Origin: Histomonas meleagridis | Taxonomy: Eukaryota > Parabasalia > Tritrichomonadida > Dientamoebidae | Reading direction: 5' to 3' | Assembly (NCBI GenBank): GCA_020186115.1 | Contig: WSYJ01000025.1 | Location: 310,001 to 374,000, forward strand | Length of the DNA stretch: 64,000 nt | Program-made: the position numbers and the translations under genes | In this document: in pieces, positions 8,837 through 17,456 of the stretch | How the letters are laid out: every line of letters starts with the position of its first letter | Position numbering within the stretch: position 1 is the first letter of the stretch | The notes under the pieces: generated by a model | What the model was told of the DNA's origin: nothing | Databases searched by the model: none | The model's input: the letters and a program-made list of their open reading frames with translations, nothing else

Positions 8837-8971
8837 TTAAAATATATATCTTTTTTCGAATGTAATGTTTGCATTCATGATTTTGGCACTTTCTGAGATG
8901 GCTCTAGCCATACTTTTTGGAGGAGAAGATGATGAGTCTTGTCTCTGAATAATGTGTAGTTTTGAAGACAT
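8837..8971 (-). CDS. Possible very small protein (44 aa), doubtful
   Basis: A minus-strand frame with ATG at 8971 encodes MSSKLHIIQRQDSSSSPPKS followed by an alanine-rich helix. The composition is more protein-like than its surroundings, but no family is recognised, no Inr is visible, and the 3' end runs into the UAAA region of the bromodomain gene. Confidence 0.2.
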   Translation of the reverse strand: MSSKLHIIQRQDSSSSPPKSMARAISESAKIMNANITFEKRYIF

Positions 8972-9651
8972 AATTTTTCTGAGAGAACAAACAAAAATAC
9001 TTAATGACGATATAATCTTCCATTTTTTTGGAATATGTTTCATTTATACAATGCTTTCAAAACAGATGCAGAAGGTTTTTAATGAGAAAATTTTAAGATC
9101 GACTCAATGATCATTTCCCTTATAAAAAAATTTAAGTGAGTATGTTCGTATTTTGGCTTAAAACCGTCATTTTAGGCGACCGTTAATGAAATGAAGAAAA
9201 AGGACTTACTTTTTTATATTTCTATATCATCAGATTTTCATTGAGCCTTTGCAAATTTAATATATAACTTAATTTGTGCATGTGTAACCAAAAAAAGGAT
9301 AAGTTTGGTCTGTATTTGTGTTATTACAATCAAAGAATAAAGCACAATTTTTCATATCACATATCAAATAAATTCTTTCATTGCTCAAATATTTTTAGAT
9401 TTTTGAGTTTAGTTGAAAAAATAAAGGGCCTTTCCACGAAATTAATGAAAATTGTTAAAAATATTATTAATACTTTAGACCATAAAATTTTGATATTTTT
9501 ATGACACAAATTTGTATATTAGTTTAATACGTTTACGATTATATGCTATTCAAATTCAAGCCACTTTCCAAGAAAAACGAACGAATATAACCGTGATCGA
9601 TAGAAGTTTTTCAATAAGTCAACACCCAAATCGAGAAATAATCACGCAACA
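8972..9651. other. Intergenic spacer upstream of the 1604-aa gene
   Basis: This region of nearly 700 nt is AT-rich. It contains CCGTTA (TAACGG on the minus strand) at 9180-9185 and an AACCGTGATCGATAG segment near 9590, about 50 nt before the next ATG. No gene, RNA or repeat is convincing. Confidence 0.45.
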
Positions 9652-12600
9652 ATGTCAAGGCCAAATAATCTCGTTTTAATCGGGCTAAAGGCAGAAGGTG
9701 GGTCAGATTCGGATTTATGGGATGACTTTTCTGATGATAGTGAATCAAATAATTTGTTAATTTCAGGTATTGATATTAATCCAACTCAAACTCGCTGCGC
9801 ATCTCAAGAACAATTTTCAGAAACGATTACCTCCTTTACGACTGTTCTACCAGAAATTACATCACTTTTAACAAGTCTTGACAAATATGAATTTACTAAG
9901 CCAGTTATTTCCGAAATTATATTTATTCCCGAAAATATTGCACCACCAGACCTTGAGCATGCACTCAAAAAATATATCAATGATACAACCGACCAAAAAT
10001 CATTCAAAAAATTAATTCAAAATATACATTCCAAAGATCTTCCTCAAGTTATCCTTGCACAAATTGAACTTATAAATTATTACAAGACAAAAGAAACAGG
10101 CCAATTATTAAAATATTCCAAAATGAAGATGGATTCTCGAATACTTTCATTAATTCATTTTGCGCTTATAGGAGATCGTACAGACAAATCCAAATCGATT
10201 TATCACCTTGTGATGTCATTAAAAGAATTTTTTAAGACTCCTTCACCATCACCAATTAGTATATTATTCCCCGATTTTACCGTTGAGTCGATGATCTTAA
10301 TGTTATGTAATGATTTAATCTTAAAGTTTCAAGCCCATCCCCTCTTACAATCAGCGTTAGAAAAGTTTAGTACATATTTTCCGAAAGTTTCTGAATTATT
10401 AAACAACATATCTGAAGAAGATGATGAAAGTAGTGGCGATTTATTTTCATCATCATCAGACGATGAATTTTTCACATCATTACAAAGCATAGCACAAAAT
10501 AAATCACGAGTATCACTTAAACTTGGTAATAATACTGACACAAATCCATTAGGTACAGTTCCGACATCACAACGTTATCAACCAATAACATTAAGTGAGC
10601 CACCACAAACAGTTACATATTTATTAAGTGATGGAACTAGTCAAATGTCGCCTACGCAATTCGAAAGTTGGATAATTGCAACTCGATGTGAACGTACTGA
10701 TTCGATCAAAATAATAAGTCGAAATTCATCACGAGTTCAAAAGCCAGAAAACATTGCAAAATCAAATCCTATACATGCACCAGCATTTGGGCATAGTGAT
10801 GATTCAGGTGATTTTGAAGAATCGAAAGATCATTACATAAGTTTAATATCATATTTAGAAAAGCCACAAATGTTAATGCAACAATTACCTTCAATGGTAT
10901 CACCACAATATTATTCGATTTATTTGCCGACATTACATACTATTAATATTAATTCAAGCTCAACAGAAACGAGAGGCGCTTTGTATACAAAGTTATTAAC
11001 AATGGAAAGAGAAGCTCATATTGGATTAAAAAGAGATGGGAAAGATATGGTATTAAGAGCTTTAACATATTTTAGTGAACATTCTACACAAGAACAACTT
11101 GAGAACATTGAAATTAAAACTATTAATGAGAAAAGAAAACAACCACCATTAATCAAAAAGATATCGAGTTCATTTGTATCTATATTATCTGTTTGTGATT
11201 ATGAGTTTTTAATTCATGGGAGATCACCATTATCACTTGAATTATTATCATTACCAATTAATACAAATATTATTAATGGATTAATTAATGATAGGAAATG
11301 GAGAGCTAATTATTTATTTAAGAATTATATATCACATAATTATTCACCTTATATATCATTTAGAATTGCTTTTGCATTAGCAATAAATTTTGAAAATATT
11401 AATTTACAACTTTCTACTAATTTTATATTTGAAGCAATATATACATTATTAGCAAATATACCTATAGCAAAGAAATTGCCTTGCGTACGTTCAGCATTTT
11501 TATTTTTTGGTGAAATGCTTGAAAAGATGAACAAATATTATTATTGTGCATCGATATTAGATAATTTCTTTTTAATGAATATTCGTAATTATACATATAC
11601 ATCACAAATAGCACAAATAGCATTAAGGAATAATGATGCAGTTCGTGCTATCTTTCATTATACACAAGCTATTCGTTATTATGTTAAAAACAATTTAGTT
11701 GATGAAGCTTTATATGTAGGACAAACAGCAGCGAGTATATATATTGATTATGGATGTTATTCATTAGCTTCTTCTTTATTATCATATATCTTATTTTCGA
11801 CATATAATATTACTACTGGTAAATTAAGAGATAAAATAGAAGTAACTTCATTAGGTTCATTAAGATTACCTCGTCCTAATAAAAATAGACAAATAGAATC
11901 AACAGAATTTAAACCTAATGGTAATTCAGTGAATACTATAATTAGTGGAATTGCGTTATCAATATTATTTTCTAAATTACATTTATTTCAACCTTCTATT
12001 AATTTATTGGATAATATTGATTCACAAACAGATAAAATTCAAATGAAGAAAATCATTAATTATTGTAAAGCATTGACTTATTTAAGACAAAATAATTTTA
12101 ATAAAATGTTAAGTTTAATACCAAATTTACAATTTGCTAAAAATAGTATAGTACAAAATACTTCACATTTCTCAATTACTTCAGCAAATAATTTTAATCC
12201 TAACATTGCATTTTTAAAGATATTATCAAGAGGTTATTTAGATCGGAAACAATTTCGTTATTCATTATATTGGTCTGAGATGTATATACATTATTGTAAT
12301 CGATTATCATTAAATGAATTAGGTAATGGTTTTTTATTAAGAGCAAATAGTTTATTTATAGCTCTTAAATATTGTCATAATGAAATAAATTTATTTGAAA
12401 ATGTTAAAACAAATTCAATTGGTAATATTATTAATAAAAATAAAAAATATAATTTGGAAGAAATTGTTAATATGACATTTTCTTCTTTTGTTGCTGCAAA
12501 AATTTGTTTTACACGAGTTGAATCTCAAGCTAAACTTGCTTATACTGATTTAATGATCTTAGATTTAATGTTAGATTATCCTGATTTAATATATGAACAA

Positions 12601-14466
12601 CCAATTTTATTAACAGAATCAACATTAAATGGTAATTTCCAATTTCCTTTTAAATTCGAATATCAAAAAGAAGATCAAAATATCTTTTATAAAAATGTCG
12701 AAAGTTTAACAACGTCAATATTAAATCCATTTTATATTATACATACTGAATTATTAGCTACTATTATGTATATAAAAAAATCGAAAGAAAATCAAGCTAA
12801 AACACAATATGATTTTGCATATGAAAATTTCTTTAAATATTTTGTATGTGGATGTCATTTTATACCAACAGATTTACCATTAAAGCGATTAAATTATATA
12901 TATTATTTATTACAAAAAATGTGTTTATTATTATTAGAATTTATGCCACAATATATTAATGAGAAATTAATAGTTTTCGATGTGATGAATGATTTATATT
13001 ATAATATTAATAATCGTTTAAAAAGTATTGAACAAGATTCTTTAACACCTATTGATCCATCATTAAATATATCACAAAATATATTAAACTTAGAAAATGT
13101 TAAATTTCCTTCATTTTCATCAATATTACAAGAAAATGGTTTCTTTGATGATTATCTTGATAATAACACACAAACTATCACTGATTTATTATGTTCGATT
13201 CATTTTAATGTCAAATTATGTAAAGAAGAAAAATTAACACATGAAGAAATGAATCATAAAAATCGTTCATTATGTCAACAAATCGAAGCGTATTCAGAAC
13301 GAATTCGATTACAACATTCATCACAAATACCATCGACGACATCATTTGAAATCTTAAGTCAAACGCATCCAATATTAAATGGATTAGTATTAGTACAAAA
13401 GTTATTTAACTTAATAATTGTATATATTCCATCTAAAAATTATTTAGAAAAGATACCGATCTATGATAACACAATAAATATTAATCAAACAATTTCATAT
13501 CATAAAAAAGATTTACATTTTATTTCACATTCGAATTTATTTGATCCTAAACTTATAGAATATATTATTACGTTATTAAATATTGATTCTAAATCACAAA
13601 CTAAACTTCCAAGTAATAATTATACAACAACATTAACAAAATTATCAACATCATTATTTAGTACAATATTTGATGATTATAAATATGATATTATTAAAGA
13701 TGATTGTGCTTTATTTGGTAAAAATAAAAACTCACGACTAAAAACACTTAATGTAGGATTTAATCCAATAATTATTGTTTCATCGATTGATTTACAATTT
13801 ATTCCTTATGAATTCCTTTTACCTGATTCATTAGTTATTCGACAACCATTTTTATTACGTTCTTTATTACATAATTCTACTTGTAGTATCCAAAATACTC
13901 CTTCTCCAATTTCATGTAAATGTCAACAAAATAATAATAAACTTATCGAAGAACAAATTTATAATATGTTCGAATCACTTTGTGGTTGTGATAACTTAAT
14001 ACCTTCTTCTGATAATGGACAACGTTCATTATGTTATCAATCGATTTTATATGAAAATAATCACGACATATCTGCATATAAAAGAAAATATGGATTTTGT
14101 ACTTTCGTCGAAGTGCAACCAAATGATTTCCCGAAGATATTAAACGCGTCTTCTTCTTTGTTCATATTCACTTACGCTGATCTCACTGAAATGTCGAGAT
14201 TGTTATATAGACTGTTGACGGATTATCCTTTCTCTTCGTTCATGTTTATACCCGCGTCGGTAATCAAAAGAGCTTTTAAAGAGCTCAAAATGATATTCCA
14301 TAGACATAACAAAAGATTCGAATTCGTGAAGAAAAATGAAAAAGATGAAAACTTAAAGGCTCATTTCGAATTGGCAGAAAGTTCGTTCCAATACGTAGCA
14401 ACGTTACAGGTGACATTGCAAAAGAAATTAAATGCTCCGATTCCATTGATCATTCCTTTCATTTGA
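9652..14466 (+). CDS. Giant TPR-like helical protein with CHAT/separase-like C-terminus
   Basis: The 1604-residue product has an acidic, low-complexity N-terminus (SDSDLWDDFSDDSESNN and a serine/aspartate run near 260). A long helical, TPR-like region follows (about 550-1100, for example ALRNNDAVRAIFHYTQAIRY). The C-terminal region at about 1370-1405 reads IIIVSSIDLQFIPYEFLLPD and then leads to a hydrophobic block. That pattern resembles the strand-P-(W/Y)-E core of CHAT and separase (clan CD) domains. The expected catalytic His and Cys positions are not recognisable (FIFTYADLTEM, then FMFIPASVIKRAF), so it would be a pseudo-protease. Separase and other TPR-CHAT proteins are the main candidates. 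The ATG follows an AATCACGCAACA leader. Confidence 0.5.
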   Translation: MSRPNNLVLIGLKAEGGSDSDLWDDFSDDSESNNLLISGIDINPTQTRCASQEQFSETITSFTTVLPEITSLLTSLDKYEFTKPVISEIIFIPENIAPPDLEHALKKYINDTTDQKSFKKLIQNIHSKDLPQVILAQIELINYYKTKETGQLLKYSKMKMDSRILSLIHFALIGDRTDKSKSIYHLVMSLKEFFKTPSPSPISILFPDFTVESMILMLCNDLILKFQAHPLLQSALEKFSTYFPKVSELLNNISEEDDESSGDLFSSSSDDEFFTSLQSIAQNKSRVSLKLGNNTDTNPLGTVPTSQRYQPITLSEPPQTVTYLLSDGTSQMSPTQFESWIIATRCERTDSIKIISRNSSRVQKPENIAKSNPIHAPAFGHSDDSGDFEESKDHYISLISYLEKPQMLMQQLPSMVSPQYYSIYLPTLHTININSSSTETRGALYTKLLTMEREAHIGLKRDGKDMVLRALTYFSEHSTQEQLENIEIKTINEKRKQPPLIKKISSSFVSILSVCDYEFLIHGRSPLSLELLSLPINTNIINGLINDRKWRANYLFKNYISHNYSPYISFRIAFALAINFENINLQLSTNFIFEAIYTLLANIPIAKKLPCVRSAFLFFGEMLEKMNKYYYCASILDNFFLMNIRNYTYTSQIAQIALRNNDAVRAIFHYTQAIRYYVKNNLVDEALYVGQTAASIYIDYGCYSLASSLLSYILFSTYNITTGKLRDKIEVTSLGSLRLPRPNKNRQIESTEFKPNGNSVNTIISGIALSILFSKLHLFQPSINLLDNIDSQTDKIQMKKIINYCKALTYLRQNNFNKMLSLIPNLQFAKNSIVQNTSHFSITSANNFNPNIAFLKILSRGYLDRKQFRYSLYWSEMYIHYCNRLSLNELGNGFLLRANSLFIALKYCHNEINLFENVKTNSIGNIINKNKKYNLEEIVNMTFSSFVAAKICFTRVESQAKLAYTDLMILDLMLDYPDLIYEQPILLTESTLNGNFQFPFKFEYQKEDQNIFYKNVESLTTSILNPFYIIHTELLATIMYIKKSKENQAKTQYDFAYENFFKYFVCGCHFIPTDLPLKRLNYIYYLLQKMCLLLLEFMPQYINEKLIVFDVMNDLYYNINNRLKSIEQDSLTPIDPSLNISQNILNLENVKFPSFSSILQENGFFDDYLDNNTQTITDLLCSIHFNVKLCKEEKLTHEEMNHKNRSLCQQIEAYSERIRLQHSSQIPSTTSFEILSQTHPILNGLVLVQKLFNLIIVYIPSKNYLEKIPIYDNTININQTISYHKKDLHFISHSNLFDPKLIEYIITLLNIDSKSQTKLPSNNYTTTLTKLSTSLFSTIFDDYKYDIIKDDCALFGKNKNSRLKTLNVGFNPIIIVSSIDLQFIPYEFLLPDSLVIRQPFLLRSLLHNSTCSIQNTPSPISCKCQQNNNKLIEEQIYNMFESLCGCDNLIPSSDNGQRSLCYQSILYENNHDISAYKRKYGFCTFVEVQPNDFPKILNASSSLFIFTYADLTEMSRLLYRLLTDYPFSSFMFIPASVIKRAFKELKMIFHRHNKRFEFVKKNEKDENLKAHFELAESSFQYVATLQVTLQKKLNAPIPLIIPFI

Positions 14467-14766
14467 GGAAATAATTAATTTGTAAATATGTTTCGTAATA
14501 AATTTTTTTTTTGTAATTTTCCAAGCAAACAAACTTAGTCAATTGAGTTGTGGAATGTCAGTTTTTGTAAATATGTTAAAATTTGTTTTCCTCGAATCTA
14601 TATCCACTTTTTGAGTGTGTTATGATTTCGTGGCTCTCAAAAATGAATCGTATCTACCTTCCCTCACAAAATTGAAAACGATGCAAAAATTTCTGTGTTG
14701 AAGATGTGATTTTTTGACAAATAGGATCTCATAGTTCTTCAAGTTATTTTGTTGTATTGGAACCGT
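14467..14766. other. Intergenic spacer before the BspA-like gene
   Basis: It holds a UAAA-type element after the stop at 14466 and an AT-rich upstream region. An AACCGTATG sequence overlaps the ATG at 14767. No other feature is seen. Confidence 0.4.
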
Positions 14767-17415
14767 ATGCATGCTTTTTATTTATATGCTATGACTTACA
14801 CTCACATGATACAATGTTTACCTATTTTATCATCAGAATTTTCACTCTCAACACAACATATATCTAAATTTAATAATAATATTATCACAAATAAAAATTA
14901 TTCGAATTTATTTTGTATAACGAGTATGGATTATGTATTTCTACCTACATTTTATTTATCATTTTATAATTCAAATATGAATTATGATACTAATTTTCTA
15001 TTATATGATATTAATTTCTCATTATCTCATTCTGCTACTCAATATAATTTAACATGTACAGAATTCTCTCTTTGTTTTCATGGAAAATATTTATCTTTCT
15101 TACATTTTATTTATATTTCGATTATTATTTTTGTTCTACTTATCTTTGTCATTCTAAAACATGCAAGAGATTGGATAAACAAAATCAAAGGAATTTATTA
15201 TCGTAGAAACCTTATTTTATTGATTTTATTTTTTGTCTATTCTTTTGAGGAATATGATTCATCAACACAAACACTTACGATAACTAATTTGGATGAATAT
15301 AACAAAAGAGAACAATATCAAAACACAGCAAAATATGTTTATGTTGATGGAGTTGAAGAAATAGAAAACTTTGCTTTTTTGAGATGGATTAATTTACAAA
15401 CATTTGAAGTTGGCGATTCAGTCATTATCATTGGTGGTGGTGTATTTAATTCATGTGTTTTATTAGCTAATGTTACTCTTTCAAAGTCAGTAACTTCAAT
15501 TGGACCAAATACATTTTCATCGTGTATAAGACTTAAAATATTTAAAGTTTCTGATGAAAATAAATATTTTTCTACAGATAATGGAATTCTTTACAATAAA
15601 AATTATACCACAATTGTATGTTATCCAATAGGAATTTCTGATACATCATTTTCAATACCAAACACAGTTATCACAATTGGAGGCTATTCTTTTTCTTTAT
15701 GTTTATATTTAGAAAGTATTAATGTTCCAAATTCTGTCATAACAATTGAAATTCAAGCATTTTATTCATGTAAAGCATTAAACAATATTAATATTCCAAA
15801 TTCAGTTAAAACAATCGGAAGTAATGCATTTTATTCATGTCCTGCATTTTCTAATTTAATTATTCCTGATTCTGTTGTTCGTATTGAGAGTTATGCATTT
15901 AATTCTTGTTCTAATTTAGTAAAACTTATAATTGGGGAAAATGTAGAACAAATTGGAATTAGAGCATTTTATTCTTGTAAATCATTGACACATGTTACAA
16001 TTGGAAAATCATTACATTCGATTAATTCTGATGCATTTTTATCATGTTCTAGTCTTCAATTTTTTGAAGTATCTACTGAAAATACTTATCTTTCTAATGA
16101 CAATAATGGAATTCTTTTTGATAAATATTTCACATTACTCATTACATGTCCATCAGGAACTTCAGTTGAAACATATGATATTCCTGATTCAGTTACTCAA
16201 ATTGGAGCTTATGCATTTTATGAATGTTCTTCATTTACTTACATAAAAATATCTGACTCTGTTACTCAAATTGAAAGTTTCGGATTTTATAAGTGTTCTT
16301 CTCTAAAAACAATTGTTATTGGAGCAAGTGTTAATTCTATAGGAAATTATGGGTTTTACTATTGCACTGATCTTACTTGTATTTACTTTAAGGGATATCA
16401 ACAGCCAACTTTAGGTAATTCATATGTTTTTGATAATGTACCTGCAACATATGTAATGACATCAGATCTATATTCAGATGCAATGTTTGGTACATTTGAT
16501 GTGTCTATAGCCACGCCAATTGAAGGATGCGACGCATATTCTTGGCCAACACACACATTTACAATGTCAAATTCATTTTCTAATTCGAATACATTCTCAA
16601 AATCAAATTCATTTTCGCAATCACAAACATTTTCTTTTTCATATTCATTCACTAATTCAAACACATTCTCTAATTCGAATTCTTTTACTCAATCAGAAAC
16701 ATTTTCTTCTTCGAATACATACACTAAATCGAATACTTTTACTAATTCTAACACATTCTCAAAATCAAACACATTTTCTCAATCAAGAACATTTACACAT
16801 TCGAATACATTTTCTAATTCAAATACATTTTCTCAATCAAGAACATTTACACATTCGAATACATTATCTAATTCAAATTCATTTACTCAATCAAATACAT
16901 TTACAAATTCGAATCATTTTACTTCTTCTTTACAATTTGATTTAACATATGTGAAGACAATAATTTACACTGGATCATTTATTCAAACAATTATATCCGA
17001 AACACATTTCACTAATACTATTTCTGTTTATATGTTTGGTTCATTATATTCATATATTGAGACAATTCTTATCTATTACGAGTATAAATTCGTTGCATAT
17101 TCAACATATATTTCATATTACTCAGGTTATTACACAGTTATAAATCAAAAAGAGAACGAATCAAATAATCAAAACAAAAACAATCAAACAATTATAATAA
17201 TTATTTGTGTTTGCGTTGTTATCGTAATAATTATTATAATTCTTATCATATTAATAATACGAATCCGTAACAAAAAGCGAAGTACTGAAGAAAGTATTGC
17301 TGAAGATATGGACAGTAAAGATATCGCAATGAGAAACTTTACAAACATATCCAACATCAAAGAAGATCCATTTGCAGAAGACTTCAAAGAGAACAAATAT
17401 TTCTCTAATCTTTAA
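14767..17415 (+). CDS. BspA-like leucine-rich-repeat surface protein with hexapeptide stalk
   Basis: About 882 residues. An unusual N-terminal extension of some 170 residues carries two hydrophobic stretches, SIIIFVLLIFVIL and NLILLILFFVYSF; the second looks like the signal peptide of ordinary family members. Then come tandem LRR_5/BspA-type repeats (about 190-560; for example IPDSVVRIESYAFNSC). A serine/threonine/asparagine-rich stalk made of about twenty hexapeptides with consensus N-T-F-S-x-S spans about 600-722. A C-terminal membrane segment rich in Ile (about 807-831) and a 50-residue acidic cytoplasmic tail with EDPFAEDFKE follow. BspA-like proteins are the largest surface family of trichomonads, thought to bind host and microbial surfaces. 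The stop is followed by UAAA elements in only 40 bp before the convergent dynein stop. Confidence 0.85.
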   Translation: MHAFYLYAMTYTHMIQCLPILSSEFSLSTQHISKFNNNIITNKNYSNLFCITSMDYVFLPTFYLSFYNSNMNYDTNFLLYDINFSLSHSATQYNLTCTEFSLCFHGKYLSFLHFIYISIIIFVLLIFVILKHARDWINKIKGIYYRRNLILLILFFVYSFEEYDSSTQTLTITNLDEYNKREQYQNTAKYVYVDGVEEIENFAFLRWINLQTFEVGDSVIIIGGGVFNSCVLLANVTLSKSVTSIGPNTFSSCIRLKIFKVSDENKYFSTDNGILYNKNYTTIVCYPIGISDTSFSIPNTVITIGGYSFSLCLYLESINVPNSVITIEIQAFYSCKALNNINIPNSVKTIGSNAFYSCPAFSNLIIPDSVVRIESYAFNSCSNLVKLIIGENVEQIGIRAFYSCKSLTHVTIGKSLHSINSDAFLSCSSLQFFEVSTENTYLSNDNNGILFDKYFTLLITCPSGTSVETYDIPDSVTQIGAYAFYECSSFTYIKISDSVTQIESFGFYKCSSLKTIVIGASVNSIGNYGFYYCTDLTCIYFKGYQQPTLGNSYVFDNVPATYVMTSDLYSDAMFGTFDVSIATPIEGCDAYSWPTHTFTMSNSFSNSNTFSKSNSFSQSQTFSFSYSFTNSNTFSNSNSFTQSETFSSSNTYTKSNTFTNSNTFSKSNTFSQSRTFTHSNTFSNSNTFSQSRTFTHSNTLSNSNSFTQSNTFTNSNHFTSSLQFDLTYVKTIIYTGSFIQTIISETHFTNTISVYMFGSLYSYIETILIYYEYKFVAYSTYISYYSGYYTVINQKENESNNQNKNNQTIIIIICVCVVIVIIIIILIILIIRIRNKKRSTEESIAEDMDSKDIAMRNFTNISNIKEDPFAEDFKENKYFSNL
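16564..16929 (+). repeat. Tandem 18-bp coding repeat (hexapeptide stalk)
   Basis: About twenty copies of an 18-nt unit encode N-[TS]-F-[ST]-x-S hexapeptides in the BspA-like gene. Residue 5 varies (N, K, Q, H, S), and residue 1 is sometimes Q, E, R or Y. A 36-nt supra-unit encoding SQSRTFTHSNT is duplicated near 16780-16860, which points to recent unequal exchange. Confidence 0.85.
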
Positions 17416-17440
17416 TGATAAATACATTTTGTTTATTAAT

Positions 17441-17456
17441 AAATAAAATTTTATTT
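17441..17456. terminator. Palindromic shared poly(A)-signal region between convergent genes
   Basis: AAATAAAATTTTATTT is a perfect 16-nt palindrome, so each strand carries a TAAA signal. It overlaps the dynein stop codon (TAA on the minus strand at 17457-17455) and lies 26 nt after the BspA-like stop. In Trichomonas the UAAA motif acts as poly(A) signal and can include the stop codon. Confidence 0.55.

Noticed and set aside
9274-9504. A 76-codon plus-strand frame in the spacer before the 1604-aa gene
   Set aside because: The composition follows the AT-rich spacer, it begins at a non-ATG codon and shows no recognisable protein pattern.
16398-16945. Long frames in other phases over the BspA stalk
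   Set aside because: They arise from the 18-nt repeat, which keeps all frames on both strands free of stops; the LRR-linked frame is clearly the real one.
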